Part shown: positions 14,749 through 20,747 of the stretch, piece after piece
Layout of the letters: each line of letters opens with the position of its first letter
Numbering within the stretch: the first letter of the stretch is position 1
NCBI RefSeq assembly: GCF_902489465.1
Contig: NZ_CABTZZ010000032.1
Location: 1 to 20,747, forward strand
Length of the DNA: 20,747 bases
From: an uncultured Varibaculum sp.
GTDB taxonomy: Bacteria > Actinomycetota > Actinomycetes > Actinomycetales > Actinomycetaceae
Direction of reading: 5' to 3'
Program-made: the position numbers and the translations under genes
Notes under the pieces: model-generated
What the model was told of the DNA's origin: nothing
The model's input: only the letters and a program-made list of their open reading frames with translations
Database searches by the model: none

Positions 14749-15930
14749 ATGAGACCTGGGAAAAATGCGCAAACTATCAGGAAAGAGAATCTACTTCTTA
14801 TCCTGGAAAATATTTTGTGCGCAGACGGAATAGTTTCGCGGGCACAGCTCGCACAAAAGACGGGATTAACTCGGGCTACCGTTTCTCGCCTGGTAGACGA
14901 ACTAATAGACTTGGATATTCTTGATGAACTCGATCCAGTTCGTAGCACAATAGGCCGACCGTCTGCTCCTCTGGTTGCCAAAAGTGGCACTTTTTGCGTC
15001 GTAGGTATTGAAGTTGCCCTGCAATACATTTCGGTAGTGGTTACGGATTTATCTGGTGCTGAACTCTACAAAGTTTTACAACCTATAAACGCACGATTAT
15101 CTGATCCAAAAGTAATTTTGCGCTCTTGCGCAGAGATGCTAGACGGGTGGAAAACTCCCGTGGGAGTTCGTATTGTTTCAGTAGTAATAGCCATCCCCGG
15201 TCTAGTTTCAAATGCCAAGCATCGAATTGTGACAGCACCTAACTTAGGCTGGAGTGACATCAAAATTACAGATTTTTTTGTTTCCCATAAACACCCCAAA
15301 ACCCCGATAACCGTGGTAAACGAGGCAGATGCCTCCGCATATTCAATGCTGTATAAAAATCCTGGCCAAATAGGCGGTACTTCCGATTTTCTTTACTTAT
15401 CGGCTGGGGTAGGCGTCGGTGCTGCATTGATATATGAAGGTCGTTTATTCAGTGGACAGCACGGGTGGGCAGGAGAAATTGGGCATATGTGCGTAGATAC
15501 CGGTGGCCCGAAGTGTAGTTGCGGTTCCAATGGCTGCTTAGAACAATATGCCGGATTAGACGCTATGCTCACTCGCGCAAATCTCCCCGTCGGTGAGTCT
15601 GTAGCTCCTCTAATTGACCATATGGAAAAAGGAAACTTGCAGGCTCGTGAGACTGTTGATTTATGTGCAAAATCCCTGGGAACCACGATCGCGAACGTAC
15701 TAAATCTCTTGGATCTAGACACGGTAGTCATGGGGGGGCATTTCGCCCAGCTATTTAACTATATGGAAGTGATCCTAATGTCCGAGCTGAAATACCGGTT
15801 ACTGTCCTCCAGATGGTCCAGCATAACTGTAAAACCGGGACAGCATGGAACTTTCACCGCTGCACATGGTGCTTGCCTGCTGGGATTCGAGCGGTTTCTT
15901 CACAAACCGGGGCTCTGGGCTAAGCCATAA
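14749..15930 (+). CDS. xylR: ROK-family transcriptional regulator, xylose repressor XylR
   Basis: A 393-residue ROK repressor. The N-terminal winged helix includes SRAQLAQKTGLTRATVSRLV (about residues 28-47), the family DNA-reading helix. The C-terminal sugar-kinase-like part has LSAGVGVGAALIYEGRL and the zinc site CSCGSNGCLE (His in GEIGHM plus three Cys). The usual kinase ATP site is degraded, as expected in regulators. AAGGAG precedes the ATG at 14749. It is the last gene of the xylose module. It most likely binds the xylO-like site at 11699-11716 and releases on xylose, and may control itself through the dyads at 14659-14716. GC is visibly low here (21 of 60 in 15241-15300). Confidence 0.9.
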   Translation: MRPGKNAQTIRKENLLLILENILCADGIVSRAQLAQKTGLTRATVSRLVDELIDLDILDELDPVRSTIGRPSAPLVAKSGTFCVVGIEVALQYISVVVTDLSGAELYKVLQPINARLSDPKVILRSCAEMLDGWKTPVGVRIVSVVIAIPGLVSNAKHRIVTAPNLGWSDIKITDFFVSHKHPKTPITVVNEADASAYSMLYKNPGQIGGTSDFLYLSAGVGVGAALIYEGRLFSGQHGWAGEIGHMCVDTGGPKCSCGSNGCLEQYAGLDAMLTRANLPVGESVAPLIDHMEKGNLQARETVDLCAKSLGTTIANVLNLLDLDTVVMGGHFAQLFNYMEVILMSELKYRLLSSRWSSITVKPGQHGTFTAAHGACLLGFERFLHKPGLWAKP

Positions 15931-15959
15931 CAACAGCCACGGTGTCAGCGCGCTGCTAT

Positions 15960-15988
15960 GCGCAGGGACAAGTTTTTCTTTCGCCCAT
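15960..15988 (-). repeat. Palindromic element, fragment F
   Basis: On the plus strand GCGCAGGGACAAGTTTTT then CTTTCGCCCAT parallels the matching end of copy B (GCGCGGGGGGAGAAGTTTTT, then CCTCCCGCCCA). Only the box-2 side and its outer arm are preserved. Its partner arm is gone. Confidence 0.5.
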
Positions 15989-16026
15989 ATTTACGGGTCT
16001 GGCTCGGTAAAAGCACTCCGGGGTCA

Positions 16027-16135
16027 GCGCGGGGGGAGAAGTTTTTCCTCCCGCCCAAAAAATCTAAAAATGACTTGGTCATTTTTAGATTTTTACGCCC
16101 GCCTAGCCTGATCGGATAAAACTTCTCCCCCGCGC
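16027..16135 (-). repeat. Palindromic repeat element, copy B (109 bp, inverted)
   Basis: Read on the minus strand this is the closest relative of copy A: identical ATCCGATCAGG, a one-base change in the next stretch, identical GGCGGGCGTAAAA and identical T6-GGGCGGGAGGAAAAA. The outer arms instead read GCGCGGGGGAGAAGTTTT and still pair with the far end apart from one extra G. The inner 12-bp hairpin (plus-strand 16063-16074 with 16078-16089) also differs from copy A yet stays complementary. It lies downstream of xylR, in opposite orientation to copy A on the other side of the xylose genes. Confidence 0.85.
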
Positions 16136-16265
16136 TAAGGGTTACGACTATCGATTACCCGCACGACGGATGACATTTCGGACTTTTCCCGCGCAAAAGT
16201 TGCGGCTGTCGATTGGCGTTTTGTACTTCTCCTTGCGACTAGGAAAAGACAAAGTAACCATCACA

Positions 16266-16472
16266 GCGCCCGGCGGATCGCTGCCGAGGGATAAATAAAG
16301 AACAAAACCTAAAACATCGGATACTCGCTAACCCACCGATTTGCAACCAATTCTTTTTATTCTCTCTACACTGGTCAACCTGTCCCCACGCGAGGGTAAC
16401 GGGAAGGAAAGGAACAAAGCTCAGTAGCGGGGGAGGAGATTTTCCCGAGTGGGTGCGGTGGGCATAAGAATT
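16266..16472 (+). repeat. Tandem duplication, unit 1 (contains half element D)
   Basis: A diverged first unit starting GCGCCCGGCGGAT, passing through CGGATAC (16318) and an exact 19-mer CTGGTCAACCTGTCCCCAC (16371-16389), and ending in half element D (16424-16472). D has the outer arm and box 1 of the palindromic element but stops at AAGAATT, with no hairpin partner or box 2. The unit matches 16484-16684 throughout, at an offset of about 218-220 bp. Confidence 0.65.
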
Positions 16473-16483
16473 TGGACACTGTA

Positions 16484-16684
16484 GCACCTGGGCGGATTTA
16501 TGCCTCAGGACAAACAGAAAATCACATTCCAAAGATTCGGATACACACCAACTCACCGATTTTCAAGCAATTCTTTTATTTTCACGAACTGGTCAACCTG
16601 TCCCCACACAAGAGCAGCGGGCACAAAAATCGATCGGTAGCGGGAGTAGATTTTATCCGAGTAGGTGCGGTGGGCATAAGAATT
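16484..16684 (+). repeat. Tandem duplication, unit 2 (runs into copy C)
   Basis: The second unit begins GCACCTGGGCGGAT, has CGGATAC at 16538 and the same 19-mer at 16589-16607, and joins the left half of complete copy C. A related GTGCCCGGGCGGAT follows copy A at 10081-10094, so the unit probably includes sequence that normally flanks the element. Confidence 0.65.
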
Positions 16685-16741
16685 CGAAAAACGTTGCTAC
16701 GTTTTTCGAATTCTTGGGCAGGAGGAAAAATCTACTCCCGC
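16640..16741 (+). repeat. Palindromic repeat element, copy C (102 bp)
   Basis: The outer arms GCGGGAGTAGATTTT and AAAATCTACTCCCGC pair perfectly (15 bp). Box 1 reads ATCCGAGTAGG then GGTGGGCA. The inner hairpin is a perfect 17-bp stem (16678-16694 with 16699-16715, loop TGCT). Box 2 reads GGGCAGGAGGAAAAA. It ends 31 bp from the moaE stop, on the 3' side of that minus-strand gene. It lacks a T-run after the stem, so it is not a classical terminator. Confidence 0.85.
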
Positions 16742-16772
16742 ACACCCAGAAAGATTTTAACCTGCGGGGACT

Positions 16773-17249
16773 CTAGGGACAGTTTGCCCAGTGGTTACTT
16801 CCATCGGAGAAGTATTGATCCTTCCAGATCGGCACCTGCGCCTTGATCTGGTCAACGATTTCGGCGGTCACTTTGAAGGCAGCGCCGCGATGCGGGGCAT
16901 CAACTACCACTAGTAGGGCGGTTTCTCCGATCTCTAGCCGCCCGATCCGGTGGCGTACAAAAACCGCATCTAAACCTTCAGCGTTATCCCCCGCTGCCTC
17001 CGGGGAAAGCGCGTCCTCGCCCTCGGAAAGGACAAGTTTAATCGCGTCCCGGACGGCTTTAAGCAGAAATTTCTCCGCCTCCGGATGGGCAGAATAAATC
17101 AGGTGGGTTACTCCTTGACCACCGTCATGATTACGGACGCAACCATTAAAGACCACGCGCGCGCCACTAGTGGCCGGAATATCCGCTATCGCCGGGGACG
17201 AACTGGGATCTGCCAGGGATTCTTGTGTCATTTTTACATCGAATAGCAT
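16773..17249 (-). CDS. moaE: Molybdopterin synthase catalytic subunit MoaE
   Basis: A 158-residue large subunit of MPT synthase, which adds two sulfurs from MoaD thiocarboxylate to cPMP. GCVRNHDGG (36-44) carries the conserved substrate-binding Arg. RHRIGRLEIGE (99-109), DAPHRGAAF and VPIWKDQYF (139-147, catalytic Lys143) complete the site. The ATG at 17249 is preferred because AGAAGGGTGA lies just upstream; an internal ATG at residue 7 is a weaker option. A Glu/Ala/Gly-rich stretch at 75-92 makes it slightly longer than usual. It is divergent from moeB across only 64 bp and starts the second Moco block. Confidence 0.95.
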   Translation of the reverse strand: MLFDVKMTQESLADPSSSPAIADIPATSGARVVFNGCVRNHDGGQGVTHLIYSAHPEAEKFLLKAVRDAIKLVLSEGEDALSPEAAGDNAEGLDAVFVRHRIGRLEIGETALLVVVDAPHRGAAFKVTAEIVDQIKAQVPIWKDQYFSDGSNHWANCP

Positions 17250-17313
17250 CTTTCACCCTTCTGAAGCGCTCTACCGGTATTGTATAAGGCAGTAGCTAGG
17301 GGAAAGGACGCGC

Positions 17314-18051
17314 ATGGTTTTTGAACGAGATCGCCTCACCGCCACCGTGGACGGGATTGGCGAGCGCGGGATTGATTCTTTGCAGGCGGCACGGATTTTG
17401 GTGGTAGGCGCGGGTGGTTTAGGCTCGCCTGTCCTGGCCTATTTGAGTGCCGCGGGGGTTGGCACCTTGGGTATTTCTGATCCCGATCGGGTCGAACAAT
17501 CGAATCTGCAACGCCAAGTAATCCACCCGGCCTCTAGCTTGGGGCAGGTTAAATCGGTGTCAGCCGCGGCTACTGTCCATGCTTTGAATCCAAATGTGCG
17601 GGTGCAATTGGAACCGAAGATCACTGATGATAATGCCCGCAGCATTATCAGCGCCTATGACTTGGTGATTGATGCGACTGATAATTTTTCCGCGAAATAT
17701 CTACTTTCGGATACTTGCGCCGAGGTGGGGCGCCCGCACCTGTGGGGAACTTTAGTGGCGATGAATTTTCAGATTTCCGTATTCGCCGAGGGGCTTACTT
17801 TACGGGATCTATATCCGGCGCCTCCGCCCGCGGGAACTACCCCCACTTCGCGGGTAAATGGCGTGTTGGGAGCGGTTTGTGGGCAGGCCGGATCGATTCT
17901 GGCAACGGAAGCTATCAAAATGATTGTGGGAGTAGGCGAACCGCTTATCGGAAAACTATTAATCGTCGATGCGGGCAGCGGAAAATGGAATGTAGTGCAT
18001 TTTGGGAACGGATCCCCAAGGCAAGCAACGGTATCCGGAAAGGATAAGTAA
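17314..18051 (+). CDS. moeB: MoeB/ThiF-family adenylyltransferase activating MoaD
   Basis: A 245-residue E1-like enzyme that adenylates the C-terminal glycine of MoaD. The nucleotide loop is GAGGLG (32-37), followed by SDPDRVEQSNLQRQ, GQVKSVSA and DATDNFSAKYLLSD, all typical. The family zinc cysteines are absent: the CxxC position reads LRDLYP (163-168) and the second pair position reads TPTSRVNGVLG (176-186). Actinobacterial MoeZ proteins also show RDLYP there but normally keep a Cys in the second motif. There is no C-terminal rhodanese domain. AAAGGAC precedes the ATG. moeA begins 2 bp after the stop, so they are coupled. Confidence 0.9.
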   Translation: MVFERDRLTATVDGIGERGIDSLQAARILVVGAGGLGSPVLAYLSAAGVGTLGISDPDRVEQSNLQRQVIHPASSLGQVKSVSAAATVHALNPNVRVQLEPKITDDNARSIISAYDLVIDATDNFSAKYLLSDTCAEVGRPHLWGTLVAMNFQISVFAEGLTLRDLYPAPPPAGTTPTSRVNGVLGAVCGQAGSILATEAIKMIVGVGEPLIGKLLIVDAGSGKWNVVHFGNGSPRQATVSGKDK

Positions 18052-18053
18052 TT

Positions 18054-19418
18054 ATGAAAGCGGTAGATGAATATCTGAACCAGGTGTTAACCCAGGTAAA
18101 TTCGCTTCCACCTACAGTGATGCCGGTGGCGGAGGCTTTGGGCACCACTTTGGCGGAAGATGTTTTTGCCCGTTTCCCGGTACCACCTTTTACTAATTCC
18201 GCTATGGATGGGTTCGCGGTGCGGTCTGGCGATCTACCGGACGTCCTCGAAAATACGTCGATCCCGGCGGCTACCCAAACAGAAAAAACCGCAGAGCTGG
18301 TGCCTGCCACTACGCCCAGCCAAACCGAATTACCCAGCGCCCCGGGGGATGATGGCGCCAAAAAAACTTTGCCTCTAACTTTGCCCGTGGAAGCCGATAT
18401 TGCCGCTGGTGATAACGGGGATTATCAACTCAGTCCCGGTCATGCTATCCGGATTATGACTGGCGCACGGATGCCGGCTGGCGCCGATACCGTGATTAAA
18501 GTAGAGGACACTACCCTGCCGCCTGGCCCACTTGACCTACCTAAAGAGGTCACGATTGAGCGTTGTCCGCGTGCAGGCGCCAATGTGCGCAAGGCAGGCG
18601 AGGACGCCGCCGTGGGTGACCTGGTACTAGCGGCGGGAACAGTCCTTACTCCCGCGGCACTTTCTTCGGCGGTTTCGATTGGCTATTCAGAGTTACCGGT
18701 GTATCGCCGCCCGCGAGTAGCAGTAATCTCTACCGGGTTGGAGCTGCGTCCAGCAGGCGCGACCCTGAAGGGTGCGCAAATCCCGGACTCGAATTCGGTG
18801 CTGCTAGAGGCGTTGTTGCGCCGCCAAGACGTAGTGGTGTCGGGGGTTTACAGTTCCGATGATGAACCGGAAGTGTTTGCGAAAACCTTGCAGCAGGCTG
18901 CCCAGGGTGCGGATTTGATTGTCACTACTGGCGGAGTGAGTGCGGGTGCCTATGACGTGGTTAAACAAGTTGGCTTATCCGGAGGTTTAGCGTTTACCAA
19001 AGTGGCGATGCAGCCGGGTAAACCACAGGGGTTTGGCACTATCGCCGCCCCCGATGGCTCCGATGTCTATGTGGCAACTTTGCCGGGCAACCCGGTCAGT
19101 GTGTTTGTGTCTTTCCACGTATTTGTACGTCCGGTTTTGGCCGCTTTGGCTGGCAAACAGGGGCGTGCGGCGCTGCAGACTCGCGCCGCCACTACTACGG
19201 TGGCTTGGAAGTCCCCTGCGGGTAAACGCCAGTTCGTGCCGGTACATTTGACCGAGGCAGAGCGGGTAGGCGATACTCCCACGGTTACTCCTACTCACCG
19301 TTTAGGGGCGCGTTCACACTTTGTGGCTTCCCTGCATCAAGCGAATGCGCTGGCAATCATACCGGAGGACGTAACCGAAGTGGAGCAATGGAGTCTGGTA
19401 GATGTGTTGCCCTGTTAG
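18054..19418 (+). CDS. moeA: Molybdopterin molybdenumtransferase MoeA
   Basis: A 454-residue enzyme inserting molybdate into adenylylated molybdopterin. The motifs PPFTNSAMDGFAV (44-56), RIMTGARMPAGADTVIKVED (133-152), VAVISTGLELRPAG, PDSNSVLLEALL, IVTTGGVSAGAYD and LPGNPVSVFVSFHVF are all present. Residues about 63-108 are a Thr/Pro/Ala-rich low-complexity stretch between domains that the E. coli protein lacks. AAAGGAT lies upstream. It follows moeB by 2 bp and precedes moaC by 53 bp. Confidence 0.95.
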   Translation: MKAVDEYLNQVLTQVNSLPPTVMPVAEALGTTLAEDVFARFPVPPFTNSAMDGFAVRSGDLPDVLENTSIPAATQTEKTAELVPATTPSQTELPSAPGDDGAKKTLPLTLPVEADIAAGDNGDYQLSPGHAIRIMTGARMPAGADTVIKVEDTTLPPGPLDLPKEVTIERCPRAGANVRKAGEDAAVGDLVLAAGTVLTPAALSSAVSIGYSELPVYRRPRVAVISTGLELRPAGATLKGAQIPDSNSVLLEALLRRQDVVVSGVYSSDDEPEVFAKTLQQAAQGADLIVTTGGVSAGAYDVVKQVGLSGGLAFTKVAMQPGKPQGFGTIAAPDGSDVYVATLPGNPVSVFVSFHVFVRPVLAALAGKQGRAALQTRAATTTVAWKSPAGKRQFVPVHLTEAERVGDTPTVTPTHRLGARSHFVASLHQANALAIIPEDVTEVEQWSLVDVLPC

Positions 19419-19471
19419 AGACACATTTATAGCACCATAGAGCGGTTCGCACCAGAAAAGAAGGAACAGTT

Positions 19472-19999
19472 ATGGAAGACAAAGAGGCACAGCATTTACC
19501 CCATTTAAACGCAGACGGGCAGGCACATATGGTGGATATTACTGGCAAACAGCCCACGGTGCGCCAGGCGCGGGCACGCGCTTTTGTACAGTGCTCACCC
19601 AAGATTATGGCGGCTTTGCGAGCCGGAGAAGTCCCGAAAGGGGATGCTTTAGCGGTGGCACGTATTGGTGGAATCGCGGCCTCCAAACGTACCCCCCTGC
19701 TGCTACCCTTAGCTCACCCGATTGGGGTGCATTATTGCGCGGTGGATCTCCGCCTGGCGGAGGAAGGGGTAGAGATCCTCGCTACCTGCCGCACTGCTGA
19801 CCGCACCGGAATCGAAATGGAGGCACTCACCGCTGCCTCCGTGGCCGCTTTAAACCTGATTGACATGGTGAAAGGGGTAGACAAAATGGTCTCTATCCGT
19901 GAGTGTTACGTCCTGGAAAAGCGAGGAGGTCGCTCGGGAACTTGGGTGCGTCCGGGATGCAAACAAGAAGCGGCAGCTAAGGAAGTTGCTCATGGCTAG
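19472..19999 (+). CDS. moaC: Cyclic pyranopterin monophosphate synthase MoaC
   Basis: A 175-residue enzyme that turns the MoaA product into cPMP. It matches the family through MVDITGKQPTVRQARARA (20-37), the active-site Lys and His in ASKRTPLLLPLAHP (70-83), GIEMEALTAASVAALN (113-128), DMVKGVDK (131-138, with the conserved Lys) and KRGGRSGTW. Length is normal, with a short extra C-terminal tail. AGAAGGAAC lies before the ATG. Its last 8 bases overlap the mobA start (ATGGCTAG), so mobA is translationally coupled. Confidence 0.95.
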   Translation: MEDKEAQHLPHLNADGQAHMVDITGKQPTVRQARARAFVQCSPKIMAALRAGEVPKGDALAVARIGGIAASKRTPLLLPLAHPIGVHYCAVDLRLAEEGVEILATCRTADRTGIEMEALTAASVAALNLIDMVKGVDKMVSIRECYVLEKRGGRSGTWVRPGCKQEAAAKEVAHG

Positions 20000-20612
20000 T
20001 TCACCGCAGCATCTCAACGGGATGATTGTTCTGGCGGGCGGGACGGGCAAGCGTCTGGGCGGGTGCAGTAAACCTGATCTCCTGATTGCCGGGGATCGCC
20101 TTATCAGCTGGACACTGTCTTTCTTACCGAAGGTTCCCACTGTGGTGGTGGCTCCCGAGGAAGTCGAGGTTCCCGAAAAGGTTTTCCTCACCATGGAGGA
20201 GCCTCCCGGTTCGGGACCGGCAGCCGGGATAGTTGCGGGCTGGCACCGTTTAGCTGCCTCGTTCGTGTTTTCGCCCTCCGATATTATCGGGGTTTGCCCG
20301 GTGGATGCTCCCCTTTCCGGTTTTGCTTTGCGGCAGCTGGCAAGACATTTACAGGAAACTAATGAGGACGCAGCCGAAAAAGAAAAAATACTCTTAGGGC
20401 AAGTCGGAGAGGTTACCCAATATGTTCTGGGGGTCTTTACCGTGCGAGCGCTGATGGAGATGGCGCGGGCGAAGCCCTTAAATCGTTCGGTGCGCGGAGT
20501 GCTAGGTGAAATCGGGTTTGCCACCCGCGAGATTTCCCCGGATTATGCCCACGATGTGGATACGCCGGCAGATATCGCCCCGGTAACCGAGTTGCTGCGT
20601 ATCTCCCGCTAG
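19992..20612 (+). CDS. mobA: Molybdenum cofactor guanylyltransferase MobA
   Basis: A 206-residue nucleotidyltransferase that adds GMP to Mo-molybdopterin, forming MGD for the DMSO-reductase family. The N-terminal loop VLAGGTGKRLGGCSKPD has the consensus glycine pair and Lys27. The metal-site Asp lies in CPVDAPLSG (D105), and the C-terminal DVDTPADIA is characteristic. The frame extends upstream to 19899, but the ATG at 19992 gives the normal start and has AAGGAAG upstream. It overlaps moaC by 8 bp. Its relative DUF6457 partner is at the head of the first Moco block. Confidence 0.92.
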   Translation: MASSPQHLNGMIVLAGGTGKRLGGCSKPDLLIAGDRLISWTLSFLPKVPTVVVAPEEVEVPEKVFLTMEEPPGSGPAAGIVAGWHRLAASFVFSPSDIIGVCPVDAPLSGFALRQLARHLQETNEDAAEKEKILLGQVGEVTQYVLGVFTVRALMEMARAKPLNRSVRGVLGEIGFATREISPDYAHDVDTPADIAPVTELLRISR

Positions 20613-20639
20613 CTAGGTGAGGGCACCGGGGCAGGTCGG

Positions 20640-20747
20640 GCGAGGGGGGAGAATTCTCCTCCTCCCCAAGAAATTGGAAAAAGTAAAGGGGTTTTTCCAA
20701 TTCTTTTGTCCCCCCCGCATGCGCGGAACAATCTACTCTCCCGCCAC
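20640..20747 (-). repeat. Palindromic repeat element, copy E (at window edge)
   Basis: Read on the minus strand: GGCGGGAGAGTAGATT, then GTTCCG, then an inner hairpin (plus-strand ATTGGAAAAA 20673-20682 with TTTTTCCAAT 20692-20701, 9-nt loop, extended by AAGA/TCTT), then TTCTTGGGGAGGAGGA. The layout equals copy C, but the outer arms are decayed and match only partly. It lies 28 bp beyond the mobA stop. The outer end may extend past the window. Confidence 0.7.

Larger units (their letters stand above)
15931..16772. other. 842-bp gene-free region packed with repeat elements
   Basis: No convincing gene lies between xylR and moaE. In order it holds a half copy of the palindromic element (15960-15988), a full inverted copy B (16027-16135), a stretch ending in a CCCGCGC fragment near 16187-16194 that may be another decayed end, and two tandem units of about 205 bp (16266-16472, 16484-16684). 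The second unit runs into full copy C. The open frames crossing it have no ribosome sites and are built from the repeats. Confidence 0.75.

Noticed and set aside
15931..16772. CRISPR array in the repeat region
   Set aside because: Repeats are few, long, diverged and in both orientations, with no regular spacers or cas genes.
16239..16846. Two open frames (16239-16556 minus, 16472-16846 plus) in the repeat region
   Set aside because: Both consist of tandem repeat and element sequence, lack ribosome sites, and the second runs into moaE on the other strand.
19850..20524. 224-codon minus-strand frame opposite moaC/mobA
   Set aside because: Shadow of two certain genes; composition typical of antisense translation.

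Overview
The window looks like a chromosomal segment of a moderate-GC actinobacterium, probably of the Actinomycetaceae type. That is inferred from the protein families (class II sirtuin, TatA with a short charged tail, DUF6457 beside Moco genes, Rv0525-like histidine phosphatase, menA next to a PLDc_N protein). Genus cannot be fixed from the sequence alone.

Region 1 (1-5572) is mostly menaquinone synthesis on the minus strand: menE-like, menA, a PLDc_N membrane protein, then after one plus-strand histidine phosphatase a HAD-IB phosphatase and a 3'-truncated menG/ubiE. MenE makes DHNA precursor CoA ester, MenA prenylates DHNA and MenG methylates the product. The MenE here is odd: its ATP-binding P-loop is replaced and it carries about 160 extra residues.

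Region 2 (5573-8175) holds a 418-bp gap with a strong candidate for an undescribed structured RNA on the plus strand, a class II sirtuin gene (minus), and tatA-tatC (plus), a twin-arginine export pair that would carry folded, for example molybdo-, enzymes.

Region 3 is a molybdenum-cofactor (Moco) locus cut into two blocks: DUF6457-moaA-moaD (8320-9917) and moaE / moeB-moeA-moaC-mobA (16773-20612). Together they cover cPMP synthesis, sulfur-carrier activation, MPT synthase, Mo insertion and MGD formation.

Region 4 (10099-15930) is a complete D-xylose module lying between the Moco blocks: xylB (minus), xylA, xylE and a ROK-family xylR (plus), with a xylO-like operator in the xylA promoter. It looks more AT-rich than the Moco genes in hand-counted samples.

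The most unusual structure is a family of about 105-bp palindromic repeats. Four full or nearly full copies (9935-10042, 16027-16135, 16640-16741, 20640-20747) and two fragments lie only at gene 3' ends. Each has an outer stem of 15-18 bp, two conserved internal boxes, and an inner AT-rich hairpin. Stem sequences differ between copies but stay complementary (compensatory changes), while the internal boxes stay nearly constant. Two copies in opposite orientation bracket the xylose module exactly where it interrupts the Moco locus.
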